Shown here: piece after piece, positions 54,544-63,800 of the stretch
Position numbering within the stretch: position 1 is the stretch's first letter
Layout of the letters: every line of letters begins with the position of its first letter
DNA from: Alcaligenaceae bacterium
Lineage (GTDB): Bacteria; Pseudomonadota; Gammaproteobacteria; Burkholderiales; Burkholderiaceae_B
Reading direction: 5' to 3'
Assembly (NCBI GenBank): GCA_012839585.1
Contig: DUNB01000043.1
Span: 1 to 64,000, forward strand
Length of the DNA stretch: 64,000 nt
Translations under genes and position numbers: made by a program
The notes under the pieces: model-generated
The model's input: the letters and a program-made list of their open reading frames with translations, nothing else
Told to the model about the DNA's origin: nothing
The model's database searches: none

Positions 54544-55539
54544 ATGAAATCCGCTGTCGTTTTTACTAGAGATAGGCCTTTTTTCGGGTCTAACATCACC
54601 TGTATTCCCCCTATCTATATGATCCATAAATACCTAGAGTGCAAAGAAATATCGGTATTTATTACGACGGGATTAGATTATTTTTATAAACAAATACCCT
54701 GGATTAGCCAACACCACGAAAAACAAAGCCTACTTAATCAAATCCGTAACACACCGAAAAATAATGATTTAATCTATTCCATGAGACCTGGCATGGATAC
54801 CCTACCCATTATTAAAATAACAACCAAAACCAAAGCACTCGTCGGGTTTAGCTTAAGATCCTTTCTTTCAAATTATTTTTTTAACTATCATGAGCCGTGC
54901 GATACAAGCACCTATAGAGGCTTGGCACAAATCATGCCCTTGCACCACTATCTAAACCTACCTGAAAATCCTACGTATTATTTAAGAGAGGCGATGCTGG
55001 CTTTAATAGGTAAAAAAGTAGAAAAAGAACAAAGAATAAACATCATCCCTGGAGCTGGCGGTGGTGAGCATAAAAAATGGGGGGTAGAAAATTATTTAAA
55101 TCTGATATTAAAAATAAGCAACCTAAATAAAAACATTGGATTTAATTTAATTATTGGAAACCAAGAAAAAAAAGAAGCCGATTATATCCAACAAAAAACC
55201 AATCATTTAAACATCGACATTAAAATCTGCGAGAACCTTCCTCTAAAGGAGCTTACCGCTCTCATTGAAAGTGGATTGCTCACGGTCTCTAATGACTGTG
55301 GCCCCTCTCATATTGCTCAGTGCCTCACAGCTCCATTCATAGGCATCTACTTTGAAGAAAACAAAGAGTGGTTCTTAAAACATGAGCACAGCCTTGCCCT
55401 CTACCCAAACAACAAAGATATTAGGGCGGTTTCCGTAGACTTGGTTTTTGAAAAAACCAAAGAGTTACTAGGAAAAGTGAAAACAGCCCAAGAGCAAGAT
55501 AATGTTTCATGTGAAACCACAGCATTCTGTCACGCATAA
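54544..55539 (+). CDS. GT9-like (heptosyltransferase-type) glycosyltransferase
   Basis: A 331-residue protein of the glycosyltransferase 9 kind (ADP-heptose:LPS heptosyltransferase family). The C-terminal Rossmann half has INIIPGAGGGEHKKWGVENY (nucleotide-sugar phosphate loop) and LTVSNDCGPSHIAQCLTAPFIGIYF, the GT9 D-x-G-P-x-H signature. The N-terminal half is less conserved. Codons are unusually AT-rich (many AAA, AAT, ATT, TTA) compared with all neighbours, and the gene sits alone between two terminators, which suggests recent acquisition. It probably adds a sugar to lipopolysaccharide or capsule; donor and acceptor are unknown. Confidence 0.8.
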   Translation: MKSAVVFTRDRPFFGSNITCIPPIYMIHKYLECKEISVFITTGLDYFYKQIPWISQHHEKQSLLNQIRNTPKNNDLIYSMRPGMDTLPIIKITTKTKALVGFSLRSFLSNYFFNYHEPCDTSTYRGLAQIMPLHHYLNLPENPTYYLREAMLALIGKKVEKEQRINIIPGAGGGEHKKWGVENYLNLILKISNLNKNIGFNLIIGNQEKKEADYIQQKTNHLNIDIKICENLPLKELTALIESGLLTVSNDCGPSHIAQCLTAPFIGIYFEENKEWFLKHEHSLALYPNNKDIRAVSVDLVFEKTKELLGKVKTAQEQDNVSCETTAFCHA

Positions 55540-55583
55540 TCAAAACAAGTCTGTGTAACAGCATAAATACGCCGGCTCTAAAC

Positions 55584-55621
55584 AAAAAAGAGGTAGTAGC
55601 CATGGCTACTACCTCTTTTTT
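55584..55621. terminator. Intrinsic terminator, 38-base perfect palindrome
   Basis: AAAAAAGAGGTAGTAGCC and its exact inverse meet at CCATGG, with a T-run beyond. The symmetry suits termination of both the GT9 gene and the opposing argD gene. Confidence 0.94.
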
Positions 55622-55644
55622 TACATCTTTAAACAGCTTTTGAA

Positions 55645-56835
55645 CTACTTACGAACTTGTGCAATTAGCTCATCCAGTATCTGCAACGCCGTATCCAAAT
55701 CCTCTTTGCTCAGATTTAGTGCAGGCATGAAACGCAACAAATTAGGACGCGGGGAGTTCAACAACATACCTTCTGGATCGCGCAGACGGGCGGCCTCAAC
55801 CAATGCAGGGCCATCGTCTCGATCCAAAACCAAAGCGCGTAATAGACCTTGACCACGCTCTCCTTTGAAACCCCATTTAGCGCTCAAGGCCAGCAAGCCC
55901 TCGGACAGCTGCTGAGCACGCTCATTCACGCTTTCCATAAAGCCATCCGCTGTTAAGGTTTGCATTACCGCTACACCTGCAGCCGTCATGACCGGGTTGC
56001 CGTTATAAGTACCACCCTGATCGCCATGCTCAAAACACGAGACGGACTCTTTGGCACAGAGTGCGGAAAGCGGTACCCCAGCACCAATCCCTTTGCCTAG
56101 CGTCATGATATCAGGCTCAACGTCGGAGTGTTGATAGGCAAAAAGCTTACCCGTACGACCCATTCCGCTTTGCACCTCATCCACGATAAGCAGCATGCCA
56201 AACTCATCGCACAGGTCGCGTAGAGCCTGCATAAAGGCAGGCTCGGCAGGAATCACACCGCCCTCGCCTTGGACGGGCTCAAGCATAACGGCAACGGTTT
56301 TTTCATCAACCAAAGCACGCACTGAATCAATGTCGTTAAGTTTTGCTTTGGGGAAACCGTCGACTTGTGGGGCAAAAATCGTATCCCAACCAGATTTACC
56401 AGAGGCCGACATCGTGGCTAGAGTACGGCCGTGAAAGCTGTGTTCAAAGGTGATGATTTTGTACGCGCCGGAGCGATTTTTTTGCCCCCATTTACGCGCT
56501 AGTTTGATCGCCCCCTCGTTGGCCTCGCCACCACTGTTTGCAAAAAACACACGGTCAAAACATGAATGTTTTGTGATGAGTTTTGCTAACTCCATCATAG
56601 GCGCATTGTAAAAAGCCGGCGATGGATTCATCAGCGTAGAGGCTTGTTGGCACATGGCCTCTATCACGTTTTTAGGACTGTGACCCAAGGCATTAACCGC
56701 CCAACCCTGAATCATGTCCAGATAACGCTTGCCGTTGTGATCTTCGAGCCAAGAACCCTGGCCACGCACAAACACCAAATCTGGACGAGAGGTAATTTCC
56801 ATCAGTGCGTCAGCACCAGCCTGATCAAATTGCAT
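55645..56835 (-). CDS. argD: Acetylornithine aminotransferase (ArgD-type)
   Basis: A 396-residue class III PLP aminotransferase. The PLP lysine is in IMTLGKGIGAGVPLSA, with VFFANSGGEANEGAIKLARKWG, HSFHGRTLATMSASGK and VDEVQSGMGRTGKLFAYQ. The short spacing and LQILDELIAQVRK C-terminus match ArgD, which makes N-acetylornithine in arginine synthesis. Related enzymes can use succinyl-ornithine or diaminopimelate precursors. It is likely a single-gene transcript, 77 bases before dinB on the same strand. Confidence 0.9.
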   Translation of the reverse strand: MQFDQAGADALMEITSRPDLVFVRGQGSWLEDHNGKRYLDMIQGWAVNALGHSPKNVIEAMCQQASTLMNPSPAFYNAPMMELAKLITKHSCFDRVFFANSGGEANEGAIKLARKWGQKNRSGAYKIITFEHSFHGRTLATMSASGKSGWDTIFAPQVDGFPKAKLNDIDSVRALVDEKTVAVMLEPVQGEGGVIPAEPAFMQALRDLCDEFGMLLIVDEVQSGMGRTGKLFAYQHSDVEPDIMTLGKGIGAGVPLSALCAKESVSCFEHGDQGGTYNGNPVMTAAGVAVMQTLTADGFMESVNERAQQLSEGLLALSAKWGFKGERGQGLLRALVLDRDDGPALVEAARLRDPEGMLLNSPRPNLLRFMPALNLSKEDLDTALQILDELIAQVRK

Positions 56836-56912
56836 AACGGCAACCCTGTATAAAAAAAGAGAATAAACGCTTAACTATCAATTTTAGCGCATGCGTTGTG
56901 CTTTGTACCATT

Positions 56913-58073
56913 CTAGAAAAAATCCCCTAATGCCAATTGCATAGGTTGAGAATCAAAAGCCGCACAATCGGCTTCTGCTATCAATTTGGCGGCTCGCACC
57001 CCAATCAAGCGTAGCCTACGATCACGCAAGTGTGCGCGACGTAAGTTTTGACGTGCGTGATGGATAATATCTGAAGCCAGTAGCACTGGGGTATCCACCG
57101 TCAAGTCCCTGGTCAAGATAGAAAAGTCATCAAAGCGCAACTTAACCCCTATGGTCTGCGCTCTGTAGCCTTTTTGCCGCAGGTCTTGTTCTAACTGCGT
57201 ACAAATCGCTGTCAGCATGGCTGTCAATTCTGCACGGTCACGTCCTACGTGCAAGTCTCTAGAAAACGTTCTCTCTCGACTGATGGATTTGGGTTCAGAG
57301 GACAGCACGATGGGGCGATGATCTATCCCTTGCGCGGCCTCTTTAAGCCATTGCGCATAACTTAGACCAAAGCGATCCTGTAAAACAGCAGGATCTGCCG
57401 CAGCCAGGTCTCCGATAGTGTGTATATTTAGCTGCGCCAATTTTTTTTGCGACTTAGGCCCTATGCCATTCACTTTACCTACCGCTAAAGGCCAGATTCG
57501 GGTTGGGACATCGGTTAGATTCAGTACACAAATCCCCTTTGGCTTATGCAAATCGGAAGCAATTTTAGAAAGTAGTTTATTGGGACTAATTCCTACTGAA
57601 CAGCTTAATCCAGTTGCTTTAAATACTACTTCTTGTAATTGACGCGCCAGATCCTCCGAGGATTGAGGCAAATGCGTTAAATCAATATAGATTTCATCAA
57701 TACCTCTATTTTCAATACGATCCGATATGGTCGCTACGGCCTGTTTAAATAGGCGCGAATAATGTCGGTAAGCGCTAAAGTTAGCCGGCAGCAGATAAGC
57801 ATCTGGCGCATATTGCGCGGCCTTCATCAGCCCCATCGCCGAGAAAACCCCCAGTGCTCGAGCCTCGTAGCTCGCCGTCGTCACCACCCCACGTCCCACA
57901 TAATCACCCAAACGGGCATAACGCCAAGAGCCATCGGCCAGCTGTTTGGGCATATCCACATTTCGCCCGCCAATTACCACGACTTTTCCCAGCAATTCGG
58001 GGTAATGCAATAGCTCTACTGATGCGTAAAATGCATCCATATCGAGATGAGCAATTCGAGTAGAGTTTGTCAT
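56913..58073 (-). CDS. dinB: DNA polymerase IV
   Basis: A 386-residue Y-family polymerase. Catalytic acidic residues sit in IAHLDMDAFYASVELL and RGIDEIYIDLT; the little-finger domain lies in the last 130 residues. Between the first two strands there is a longer loop than in E. coli DinB (GGRNVDMPKQLADGSWRYARLGDYVGRGVV), a feature seen in Burkholderiales DinB. It carries out error-prone bypass synthesis. No LexA box of the usual form was found upstream. No canonical C-terminal beta-clamp QxxLxLF motif is obvious; the chain ends MQLALGDFF, which is close. Confidence 0.9.
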   Translation of the reverse strand: MTNSTRIAHLDMDAFYASVELLHYPELLGKVVVIGGRNVDMPKQLADGSWRYARLGDYVGRGVVTTASYEARALGVFSAMGLMKAAQYAPDAYLLPANFSAYRHYSRLFKQAVATISDRIENRGIDEIYIDLTHLPQSSEDLARQLQEVVFKATGLSCSVGISPNKLLSKIASDLHKPKGICVLNLTDVPTRIWPLAVGKVNGIGPKSQKKLAQLNIHTIGDLAAADPAVLQDRFGLSYAQWLKEAAQGIDHRPIVLSSEPKSISRERTFSRDLHVGRDRAELTAMLTAICTQLEQDLRQKGYRAQTIGVKLRFDDFSILTRDLTVDTPVLLASDIIHHARQNLRRAHLRDRRLRLIGVRAAKLIAEADCAAFDSQPMQLALGDFF

Positions 58074-58193
58074 GATTAACCCTTTATTAGCCCCGCTTTA
58101 TACATGAATCGTCTATGCTTAACGTTGACGTCTTATATTCAGCTAAGGCACTATGAGAAAAAAATCCGTCTATAAACCCAAGGAGAAGCCTTT

Positions 58194-59768
58194 ATGCATA
58201 AAAAGCTTTTGGTTGCTGCCCTAACGGCAGCACTATTTATACCTGTGGCCAGCCAGGCAAAAACGCTGCGCTGGGCAAGTCAGGGGGACATTTTAACCCT
58301 TGACCCACATGCTCAAAACGAGGGCATGACCATTGCTGCCAGCAGCTATGTATACGAGCCTTTGGTTGAGTACGATAAAGACTTTAAAATCATTCCAGCT
58401 TTAGCTACTGCATGGGAAAACACCTCCGACACTGTCTGGCGTTTTAACTTACGCGAAGGCGTTAAGTTCCATGATGGCGCTGATTTCACTGCGGATGACG
58501 TGGTTTTCTCCATCCAACGAGCCTTAGCTCCTACTTCCAACTTTAAAGCCTATGTCAACGGCATTAAAGAGGCGCGAAAAATCGACACCTATACGGTTGA
58601 GATTGAAACTGAAGGCCCTAACCCTGTCTTAATTCGTCAGCTCACCAACGTGTTCATCATGAACAAAGCGTGGGCAGAGGCCAATAACGCCACCGCCCCG
58701 CAAGATTTCTCGAATCAACAAGAAACCTACTCCGCACGTCACGCCAACGGCACCGGGGCCTACAAACTAGAAAGCCGCGAGGTCGATGTTCGTACGACTT
58801 ATGTTGAAAACCCAGACTGGTGGGGCAAAGACAATAAGCCAGGTAACGTCACCAAAATTGTTTACACTCCGATCAAACAAAACGCGACTCGTACGGCCGC
58901 CCTGTTATCCGGAGAGATCGATTTTGTGCTCGATCCACCCGCACAAGACTTAAACCGCATCAAACAGCAGGCTAAGGTTGTCGAAGGCAACGAATACCGT
59001 ACGATTTATATCGGCTTAGACCAAAAGAGCCCAGAGCTCAAATACAGCTCTATCAAAGGCACCAACCCGTTTGCTGACCTTCGAGTGCGTCAGGCGCTTT
59101 ACCTAGCCATTGACACCGAGGCCATCAAAAAAGCCGTCATGCGTGGATCTTCCTCGCCTACCGGCACCATGATTGCGCCTCAGGTTCACGGCTGGACCGA
59201 AGAACTCGCTAAGCGCCCTGCTCCCGATCTAGAAAAGGCCAAAAACCTACTCAAAGAAGCGGGCTATGGTCCTAACGAACTCAACTTCACCTTAGACTGT
59301 CCTAACAACCGTTATATCAATGACGAGGCTATCTGTCAGGCAGTGGTCGGTATGTGGGCGCGTGCTGGTGTTAAAGCAAACCTAAACGCCATGCCTCGTG
59401 CGACCTATTTCCCCAAAGTTCAGTCCTATGACACCAGCGCGTACTTGTTCGGCTGGGGTGTTCCCACCTTTGATGCGCTTTACACACTACAAAGCCTCAT
59501 GCACAGCAAGGGCGAAGGTGCCGATGGTTCCTTTAACTTTGGTGGCTACGAAAATGCAGACGTAGATAAGCTCGTTGCTCAGATCAAAGTGGAAACGGAC
59601 GAAGCCAAACGTACCGATGCCATCCATCAGGTTCTGAAAATCCACGCCGAAGAAGTCGGCCATATTCCCTTGCACGACCAAGTTATCCCTTGGGCAATGG
59701 GTAAAAACGTAAACGTAGTGCACCGAGCAGATAACCGTCTGACTCCGCACTGGGTGACCATTGATTAA
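58194..59768 (+). CDS. ABC transporter substrate-binding protein (peptide/nickel type)
   Basis: A 524-residue periplasmic solute-binding protein of family 5 (DppA/OppA/NikA). A signal peptide (HKKLLVAALTAALFIPVASQA) is followed by LRWASQGDILTLDPHAQNEG and VWRFNLREGVKFHDGADFTADDVVFS, the family signature. It captures a peptide or similar ligand for the permeases downstream. AAGGAG precedes the ATG. It is the first gene of a complete five-gene importer, and the 56-base gap before the first permease has no terminator. Confidence 0.93.
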   Translation: MHKKLLVAALTAALFIPVASQAKTLRWASQGDILTLDPHAQNEGMTIAASSYVYEPLVEYDKDFKIIPALATAWENTSDTVWRFNLREGVKFHDGADFTADDVVFSIQRALAPTSNFKAYVNGIKEARKIDTYTVEIETEGPNPVLIRQLTNVFIMNKAWAEANNATAPQDFSNQQETYSARHANGTGAYKLESREVDVRTTYVENPDWWGKDNKPGNVTKIVYTPIKQNATRTAALLSGEIDFVLDPPAQDLNRIKQQAKVVEGNEYRTIYIGLDQKSPELKYSSIKGTNPFADLRVRQALYLAIDTEAIKKAVMRGSSSPTGTMIAPQVHGWTEELAKRPAPDLEKAKNLLKEAGYGPNELNFTLDCPNNRYINDEAICQAVVGMWARAGVKANLNAMPRATYFPKVQSYDTSAYLFGWGVPTFDALYTLQSLMHSKGEGADGSFNFGGYENADVDKLVAQIKVETDEAKRTDAIHQVLKIHAEEVGHIPLHDQVIPWAMGKNVNVVHRADNRLTPHWVTID

Positions 59769-59824
59769 CAATTGAATAGGATCGTGGCGGTGGGCTTACC
59801 GTTCACCCCACGAGTCGCCCCCTT

Positions 59825-60811
59825 ATGTTGGTATTTATTCTTCGACGCCTGTTTCAAGCGATATTGGTGATGCTCACCGTTAGCTTGCTGGCGTTTATTT
59901 TATTTAGATATATTGGTGACCCCGTCACCGCCATGCTCGGTCAAGATGCGACCGATGCTGACCGTATTGCTCTACGCGCCAGTTTGGGTTTAGATCAATC
60001 CGCGCTAGTACAGTTCTGGCACTTTGTACAAAACGCCATCCAAGGCGAATTTGGTCTTTCTTTACGTCAAGGCCAAAGTGTGTCTGAGCTCCTTAAAGAC
60101 AGGCTCCCTGCCACGGTAGAGCTTTCCGTGGTGGCTGCGATTTTAGCCCTCGTCGTAGGCTTACCTTTGGGTGTTTATACCGCTCTGAATCGCACTGGCT
60201 TTCTTTCTCAGGCAATACTGGCTTTTTCCCTGCTTGGCATTTCCCTACCCACCTTCTTGATTGGTATTCTGTTAATTCTAGTGATGTCCGTACAGCTAGG
60301 TTGGCTACCCAGTTATGGGCGTGGCGAGGTCACTTATTTTGGGTGGTGGAGCTCAGGACTCTTTTCTGTGGATGGCTGGAAACACCTTATCTTACCCGCC
60401 ATCACCTTATCGCTATTCCAGTTAACGCTTATTCTGCGCTTGGTTCGCTCAGAAATGCTCGAGGTCTTACGCAGCGACTACATTAAGTTTGCGCGTGCGC
60501 GTGGCTTAAGCCAGCGTGCTATTCACTTTGGTCATGCCCTTAAAAACACCATGGTTCCCGTGATCACCATCACAGGTTTGCAACTGGGTGGGATTATTGC
60601 TTTTGCCATCGTGACTGAAACCGTATTCCAGTGGCCTGGTATGGGATTACTCTTTATCCAAGCAGTTCAGTTTGCAGATGTGCCTGTGATGGCCGCCTAC
60701 CTCTGCTTAATCGCTCTGGTCTTTGTGTGTATTAACCTCATCGTGGATCTGCTTTATTTTGCCGTCGATCCACGCTTACGTGTAGGCTTAAACCGCGGAG
60801 GGAATCAATAA
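59825..60811 (+). CDS. ABC transporter permease (DppB/OppB-like)
   Basis: A 328-residue inner-membrane permease with six hydrophobic helices. The N-terminal MLVFILRRLFQAILVMLTVSLLAFILFRYIGDPV and the EAA loop YIKFARARGLSQRAIHFGHALKNTMVPV are typical of DppB. It forms the channel with the second permease. Its TAA stop overlaps the next gene's ATG by one base (TAATG), so translation is coupled. Confidence 0.93.
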   Translation: MLVFILRRLFQAILVMLTVSLLAFILFRYIGDPVTAMLGQDATDADRIALRASLGLDQSALVQFWHFVQNAIQGEFGLSLRQGQSVSELLKDRLPATVELSVVAAILALVVGLPLGVYTALNRTGFLSQAILAFSLLGISLPTFLIGILLILVMSVQLGWLPSYGRGEVTYFGWWSSGLFSVDGWKHLILPAITLSLFQLTLILRLVRSEMLEVLRSDYIKFARARGLSQRAIHFGHALKNTMVPVITITGLQLGGIIAFAIVTETVFQWPGMGLLFIQAVQFADVPVMAAYLCLIALVFVCINLIVDLLYFAVDPRLRVGLNRGGNQ

Positions 60812-61722
60812 TGAACGCTCTCCAACGCTTTTGGGACAGCGACCTCGCCTGGGCTTGGCGCCATTCCCCCGTCGCTATTTTTGCAACCATCATGACGGGG
60901 TTACTCTTTTTTGGTGCTTTTGGCGCTCCCTGGGTCGCACCTCACAACCCCTTTGATCTCGCCTCCATCACCCTAATGGACGCCTTGCTGCCCCCCGTAT
61001 GGGAAAGCGATGGTCAACTGACTTACTTATTGGGTACAGATAGCCAAGGCCGGGACTTGTTCTCCTCGCTTCTCTACGGTACCCGCATTTCGTTGCTGAT
61101 TGGTTTTGCCTCTGTTGCCCTATCCATGGTGATCGGCATCTTCCTCGGTCTGATCGCAGGCTATGCCGGTGGTCGTATTGATGCTTTCATCATGCGTGTA
61201 GCCGATGTGCAGCTGTCCTTTCCTGCCATCTTGATCGCCCTACTGATTGACGGTGTAGCGCGTGCTGCGGTCCCACAAGACCTGCTAGATGTGATCGCCT
61301 TCCCCGTCTTAGTCGGGGCCATTGCTCTTGCCGGTTGGCCGCAATATGCCCGTACCGTACGCGGCTCTGCCATGGTAGAAAAAAATCGCGAATACGTACA
61401 AGCTGCCAAGGTCATTGGTGTATCAGGTCCCCGTATTATGTTTAGCCACGTACTGCCCAATGTGATGGGGCCGGTCTTGGTATTAGCTACGGTTCATCTG
61501 GCGACCGCGATTATTACCGAAGCCACCCTCTCCTTTTTAGGCGTAGGTGTACCGCCTACCTCTCCCTCTTTAGGAACCTTAATCCGTATTGGTAATGACT
61601 TCCTTTTCTCTGGTGAGTGGTGGATTACGATCTTCCCTGGGCTGGTATTAATTTTGCTAGTTCTTTCTGTAAACCTATTAGGTGATTGGTTGCGCGATGC
61701 GCTCAATCCGCGATTGAATTGA
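60811..61722 (+). CDS. ABC transporter permease (DppC/OppC-like)
   Basis: A 303-residue permease. The N-terminal OppC region (WRHSPVAIFATIMTGLLFFGAFGAPWVAPHNPFDL), GTDSQGRDLFSSLLYGTRISL, and the EAA loop REYVQAAKVIGVSGPRIMFSHVLPNVMGPVLV are present. A larger periplasmic loop follows the first helix. It pairs with the preceding permease. The ATPase gene begins two bases after its stop. Confidence 0.93.
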   Translation: MNALQRFWDSDLAWAWRHSPVAIFATIMTGLLFFGAFGAPWVAPHNPFDLASITLMDALLPPVWESDGQLTYLLGTDSQGRDLFSSLLYGTRISLLIGFASVALSMVIGIFLGLIAGYAGGRIDAFIMRVADVQLSFPAILIALLIDGVARAAVPQDLLDVIAFPVLVGAIALAGWPQYARTVRGSAMVEKNREYVQAAKVIGVSGPRIMFSHVLPNVMGPVLVLATVHLATAIITEATLSFLGVGVPPTSPSLGTLIRIGNDFLFSGEWWITIFPGLVLILLVLSVNLLGDWLRDALNPRLN

Positions 61723-61723
61723 T

Positions 61724-62695
61724 ATGAGCGCATTACTCGAAGTCAAAAACCTGAAAGTTGAATTCCCTACCCGACGTGGGGTGCTTACCGCGCTTAACGA
61801 TGTTTCCTTTGATATCAAAAGCGGGGAAGTCTTAGGTGTAGTGGGTGAATCCGGTGCGGGCAAATCCCTGACCGGTAGTTCCATCATTGGTCTGCTCGAC
61901 CCTCCTGGGCGTGTTGTAGGCGGTGAAATTCACTTTAATGGACGTCGCATCGACAACCTGTCCGAGGCCAAAATGCGCCGTATCCGCGGTCGTGAAATCG
62001 GGGCTATTTTCCAAGACCCGCTCACCTCACTGAACCCACTTTACACCGTGGGCCAACAACTGACGGAAACCATCCAAACGCACTTGGACCTCAATCACAA
62101 ACAAGCCCGCGAACGCGCTATCGAGCTGTTGGAATCCACCGGTATCCCCGCTTCACGGGAACGCATCGATCATTATCCGCATCAGTTCTCTGGAGGGATG
62201 CGTCAACGTGTGGTGATTGCTCTCGCCTTGGCGGCGGAGCCTAAACTCATCGTAGCGGATGAACCCACCACCGCACTGGATGTGTCCATTCAGGCTCAGA
62301 TCATCGATTTGCTTAAAAAGCTCTGTAAAGAGCACGGCACGTCGGTCATGTTGATCACCCATGACATGGGTGTGATTGCAGAAACTGCCGACCGTGTTGC
62401 GGTTATGTATGCAGGCAGAATCATCGAGATTGGTCCTGTGCAAGACGTTATCCAACGCCCTTTACATCCCTATACCACCGGTCTTATGCGCTCTATTCCA
62501 GGCTTAGAGCCGGACGTAAAACGACTAGAGCAAATCCCAGGGACAATGCCTCGCCTTAACGCTATTCCTACTGGCTGTGCTTTTAACCCTCGTTGTAAAC
62601 ACGTGATGGATCGCTGTAAAGTAGAACGCCCTGAACTCTTAAATCTGGCAGGTCGTCAGGTGGCTTGTTGGTTACACGAAGGAGAGCAACCATGA
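61724..62695 (+). CDS. ABC transporter ATPase (DppD/OppD-like)
   Basis: A 323-residue ATPase. Walker A GESGAGKS, signature SGGMRQR, Walker B VADEPTTALD, and the C-terminal oligopeptide extension with IPTGCAFNPRCKHVMDRC, a cysteine motif known in peptide transporters. It energises import with the second ATPase. The end overlaps the next start as ATGA. Confidence 0.94.
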   Translation: MSALLEVKNLKVEFPTRRGVLTALNDVSFDIKSGEVLGVVGESGAGKSLTGSSIIGLLDPPGRVVGGEIHFNGRRIDNLSEAKMRRIRGREIGAIFQDPLTSLNPLYTVGQQLTETIQTHLDLNHKQARERAIELLESTGIPASRERIDHYPHQFSGGMRQRVVIALALAAEPKLIVADEPTTALDVSIQAQIIDLLKKLCKEHGTSVMLITHDMGVIAETADRVAVMYAGRIIEIGPVQDVIQRPLHPYTTGLMRSIPGLEPDVKRLEQIPGTMPRLNAIPTGCAFNPRCKHVMDRCKVERPELLNLAGRQVACWLHEGEQP

Positions 62696-63681
62696 GTACA
62701 CCTTTAGTAGAGGTCAAAGACGCGGCGCGCTATTTTGATGTGTCTCCCTCTTGGCTAGAGCGCGCGGTTTACCGCAAGCCAAAGGTATTATTACGTGCCG
62801 TCGATGGCGTTAGCTTTAGCTTAAAAAAAGGCGAGACCTTAGCTCTAGTTGGGGAATCCGGCTGTGGTAAGTCCACGGTGGCCCGTTTACTCACAGGGCT
62901 CTATGGATTAAGCCAGGGCACCATCAAGTTTGATGGCATGGATATTTCCACCATGACGCCCAGTCAAAAACAGGCCATGCGTCGTCGTTTGCAGATGATT
63001 TTCCAAGACCCTTACGCCAGCTTAAACCCACGTTGGCGTGTAGGTAGAATCATTGCCGAACCCCTCAACACGCACACGAACCTCAGCGCTGCGGAACAAA
63101 CAGAACGCGTTAGCGAACTGCTCACTCAGGTAGGCTTAAACCCCTCTGATCAAAACCGCTATCCGCACCAGTTCTCCGGTGGTCAGCGTCAGCGCATCTC
63201 TATTGCTCGTGCCCTGGCCCTGAATCCTGAGTTTATCGTTTGTGACGAACCCACTTCTGCCTTAGACGTCTCAGTACAAGCCCAAGTCCTCAACCTCATG
63301 AAAGACCTGCAAAGCCAACTGGGACTAAGCTATCTCTTCATTTCGCACAACTTGGCGGTGGTACACCATGTGGCGGACCGTGTAGGGGTGATGTATTTGG
63401 GTAGACTGGTTGAGATTGCTGATAGGGATGCCCTCTTTGCGACGCCACGACATCCTTACACCCAAATGCTGTTGGGTGCGATTCCAGATATGAGTGGTAG
63501 TGGCAAGGCTCGTACCCCCGTCGCCGGAGAGGTACCTAATCCGTTAAATCCGCCATCAGGATGTACTTTTCATCCTCGCTGTCCATTAGCGAATGATCGT
63601 TGTAAGCAGGAAAAACCTGAGCTCATTGATCATCATGGCATTCAAGTGGCCTGTCATGCCGTAGAAGAAGGTCGTAGTTAG
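62692..63681 (+). CDS. ABC transporter ATPase (DppF/OppF-like)
   Basis: A 329-residue ATPase. Walker A GESGCGKS, signature SGGQRQR, Walker [11 protein letters not shown], and the C-terminal [18 protein letters not shown]. The start at 62692 overlaps the previous stop and follows AAGGAGAG. It forms the heterodimer of the importer with the upstream ATPase. A strong terminator follows. Confidence 0.94.
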   Translation: MSTPLVEVKDAARYFDVSPSWLERAVYRKPKVLLRAVDGVSFSLKKGETLALVGESGCGKSTVARLLTGLYGLSQGTIKFDGMDISTMTPSQKQAMRRRLQMIFQDPYASLNPRWRVGRIIAEPLNTHTNLSAAEQTERVSELLTQVGLNPSDQNRYPHQFSGGQRQRISIARALALNPEFIVCDEPTSALDVSVQAQVLNLMKDLQSQLGLSYLFISHNLAVVHHVADRVGVMYLGRLVEIADRDALFATPRHPYTQMLLGAIPDMSGSGKARTPVAGEVPNPLNPPSGCTFHPRCPLANDRCKQEKPELIDHHGIQVACHAVEEGRS

Positions 63682-63756
63682 TCTTGTAGCAAAGACCGCT
63701 TTTGCGCCTATCAACAGGCTCTCTAATCACTCGGCTTATTGAGCAAAAAGACAGAC

Positions 63757-63789
63757 CAAAAAAAAGGCACTGAAAAGTGCCTTTTTTTC
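63757..63789. terminator. Intrinsic terminator after the peptide importer
   Basis: A run of A leads into AGGCACT, a short loop, AGTGCCT and a run of seven T. It can serve both the importer and the minus-strand gene that ends at 63801. Confidence 0.92.
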
Positions 63790-63800
63790 ATCCTGCTGAC

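Noticed and set aside
58125-58154. TTGACG-18-CACTAT as the promoter of the ABC importer
   Set aside because: The -35 is acceptable but the -10 matches only half of the consensus; too weak to list as a feature.
58074-58193. A LexA box controlling dinB
   Set aside because: No CTGT-N8-ACAG pattern is present in the upstream region.
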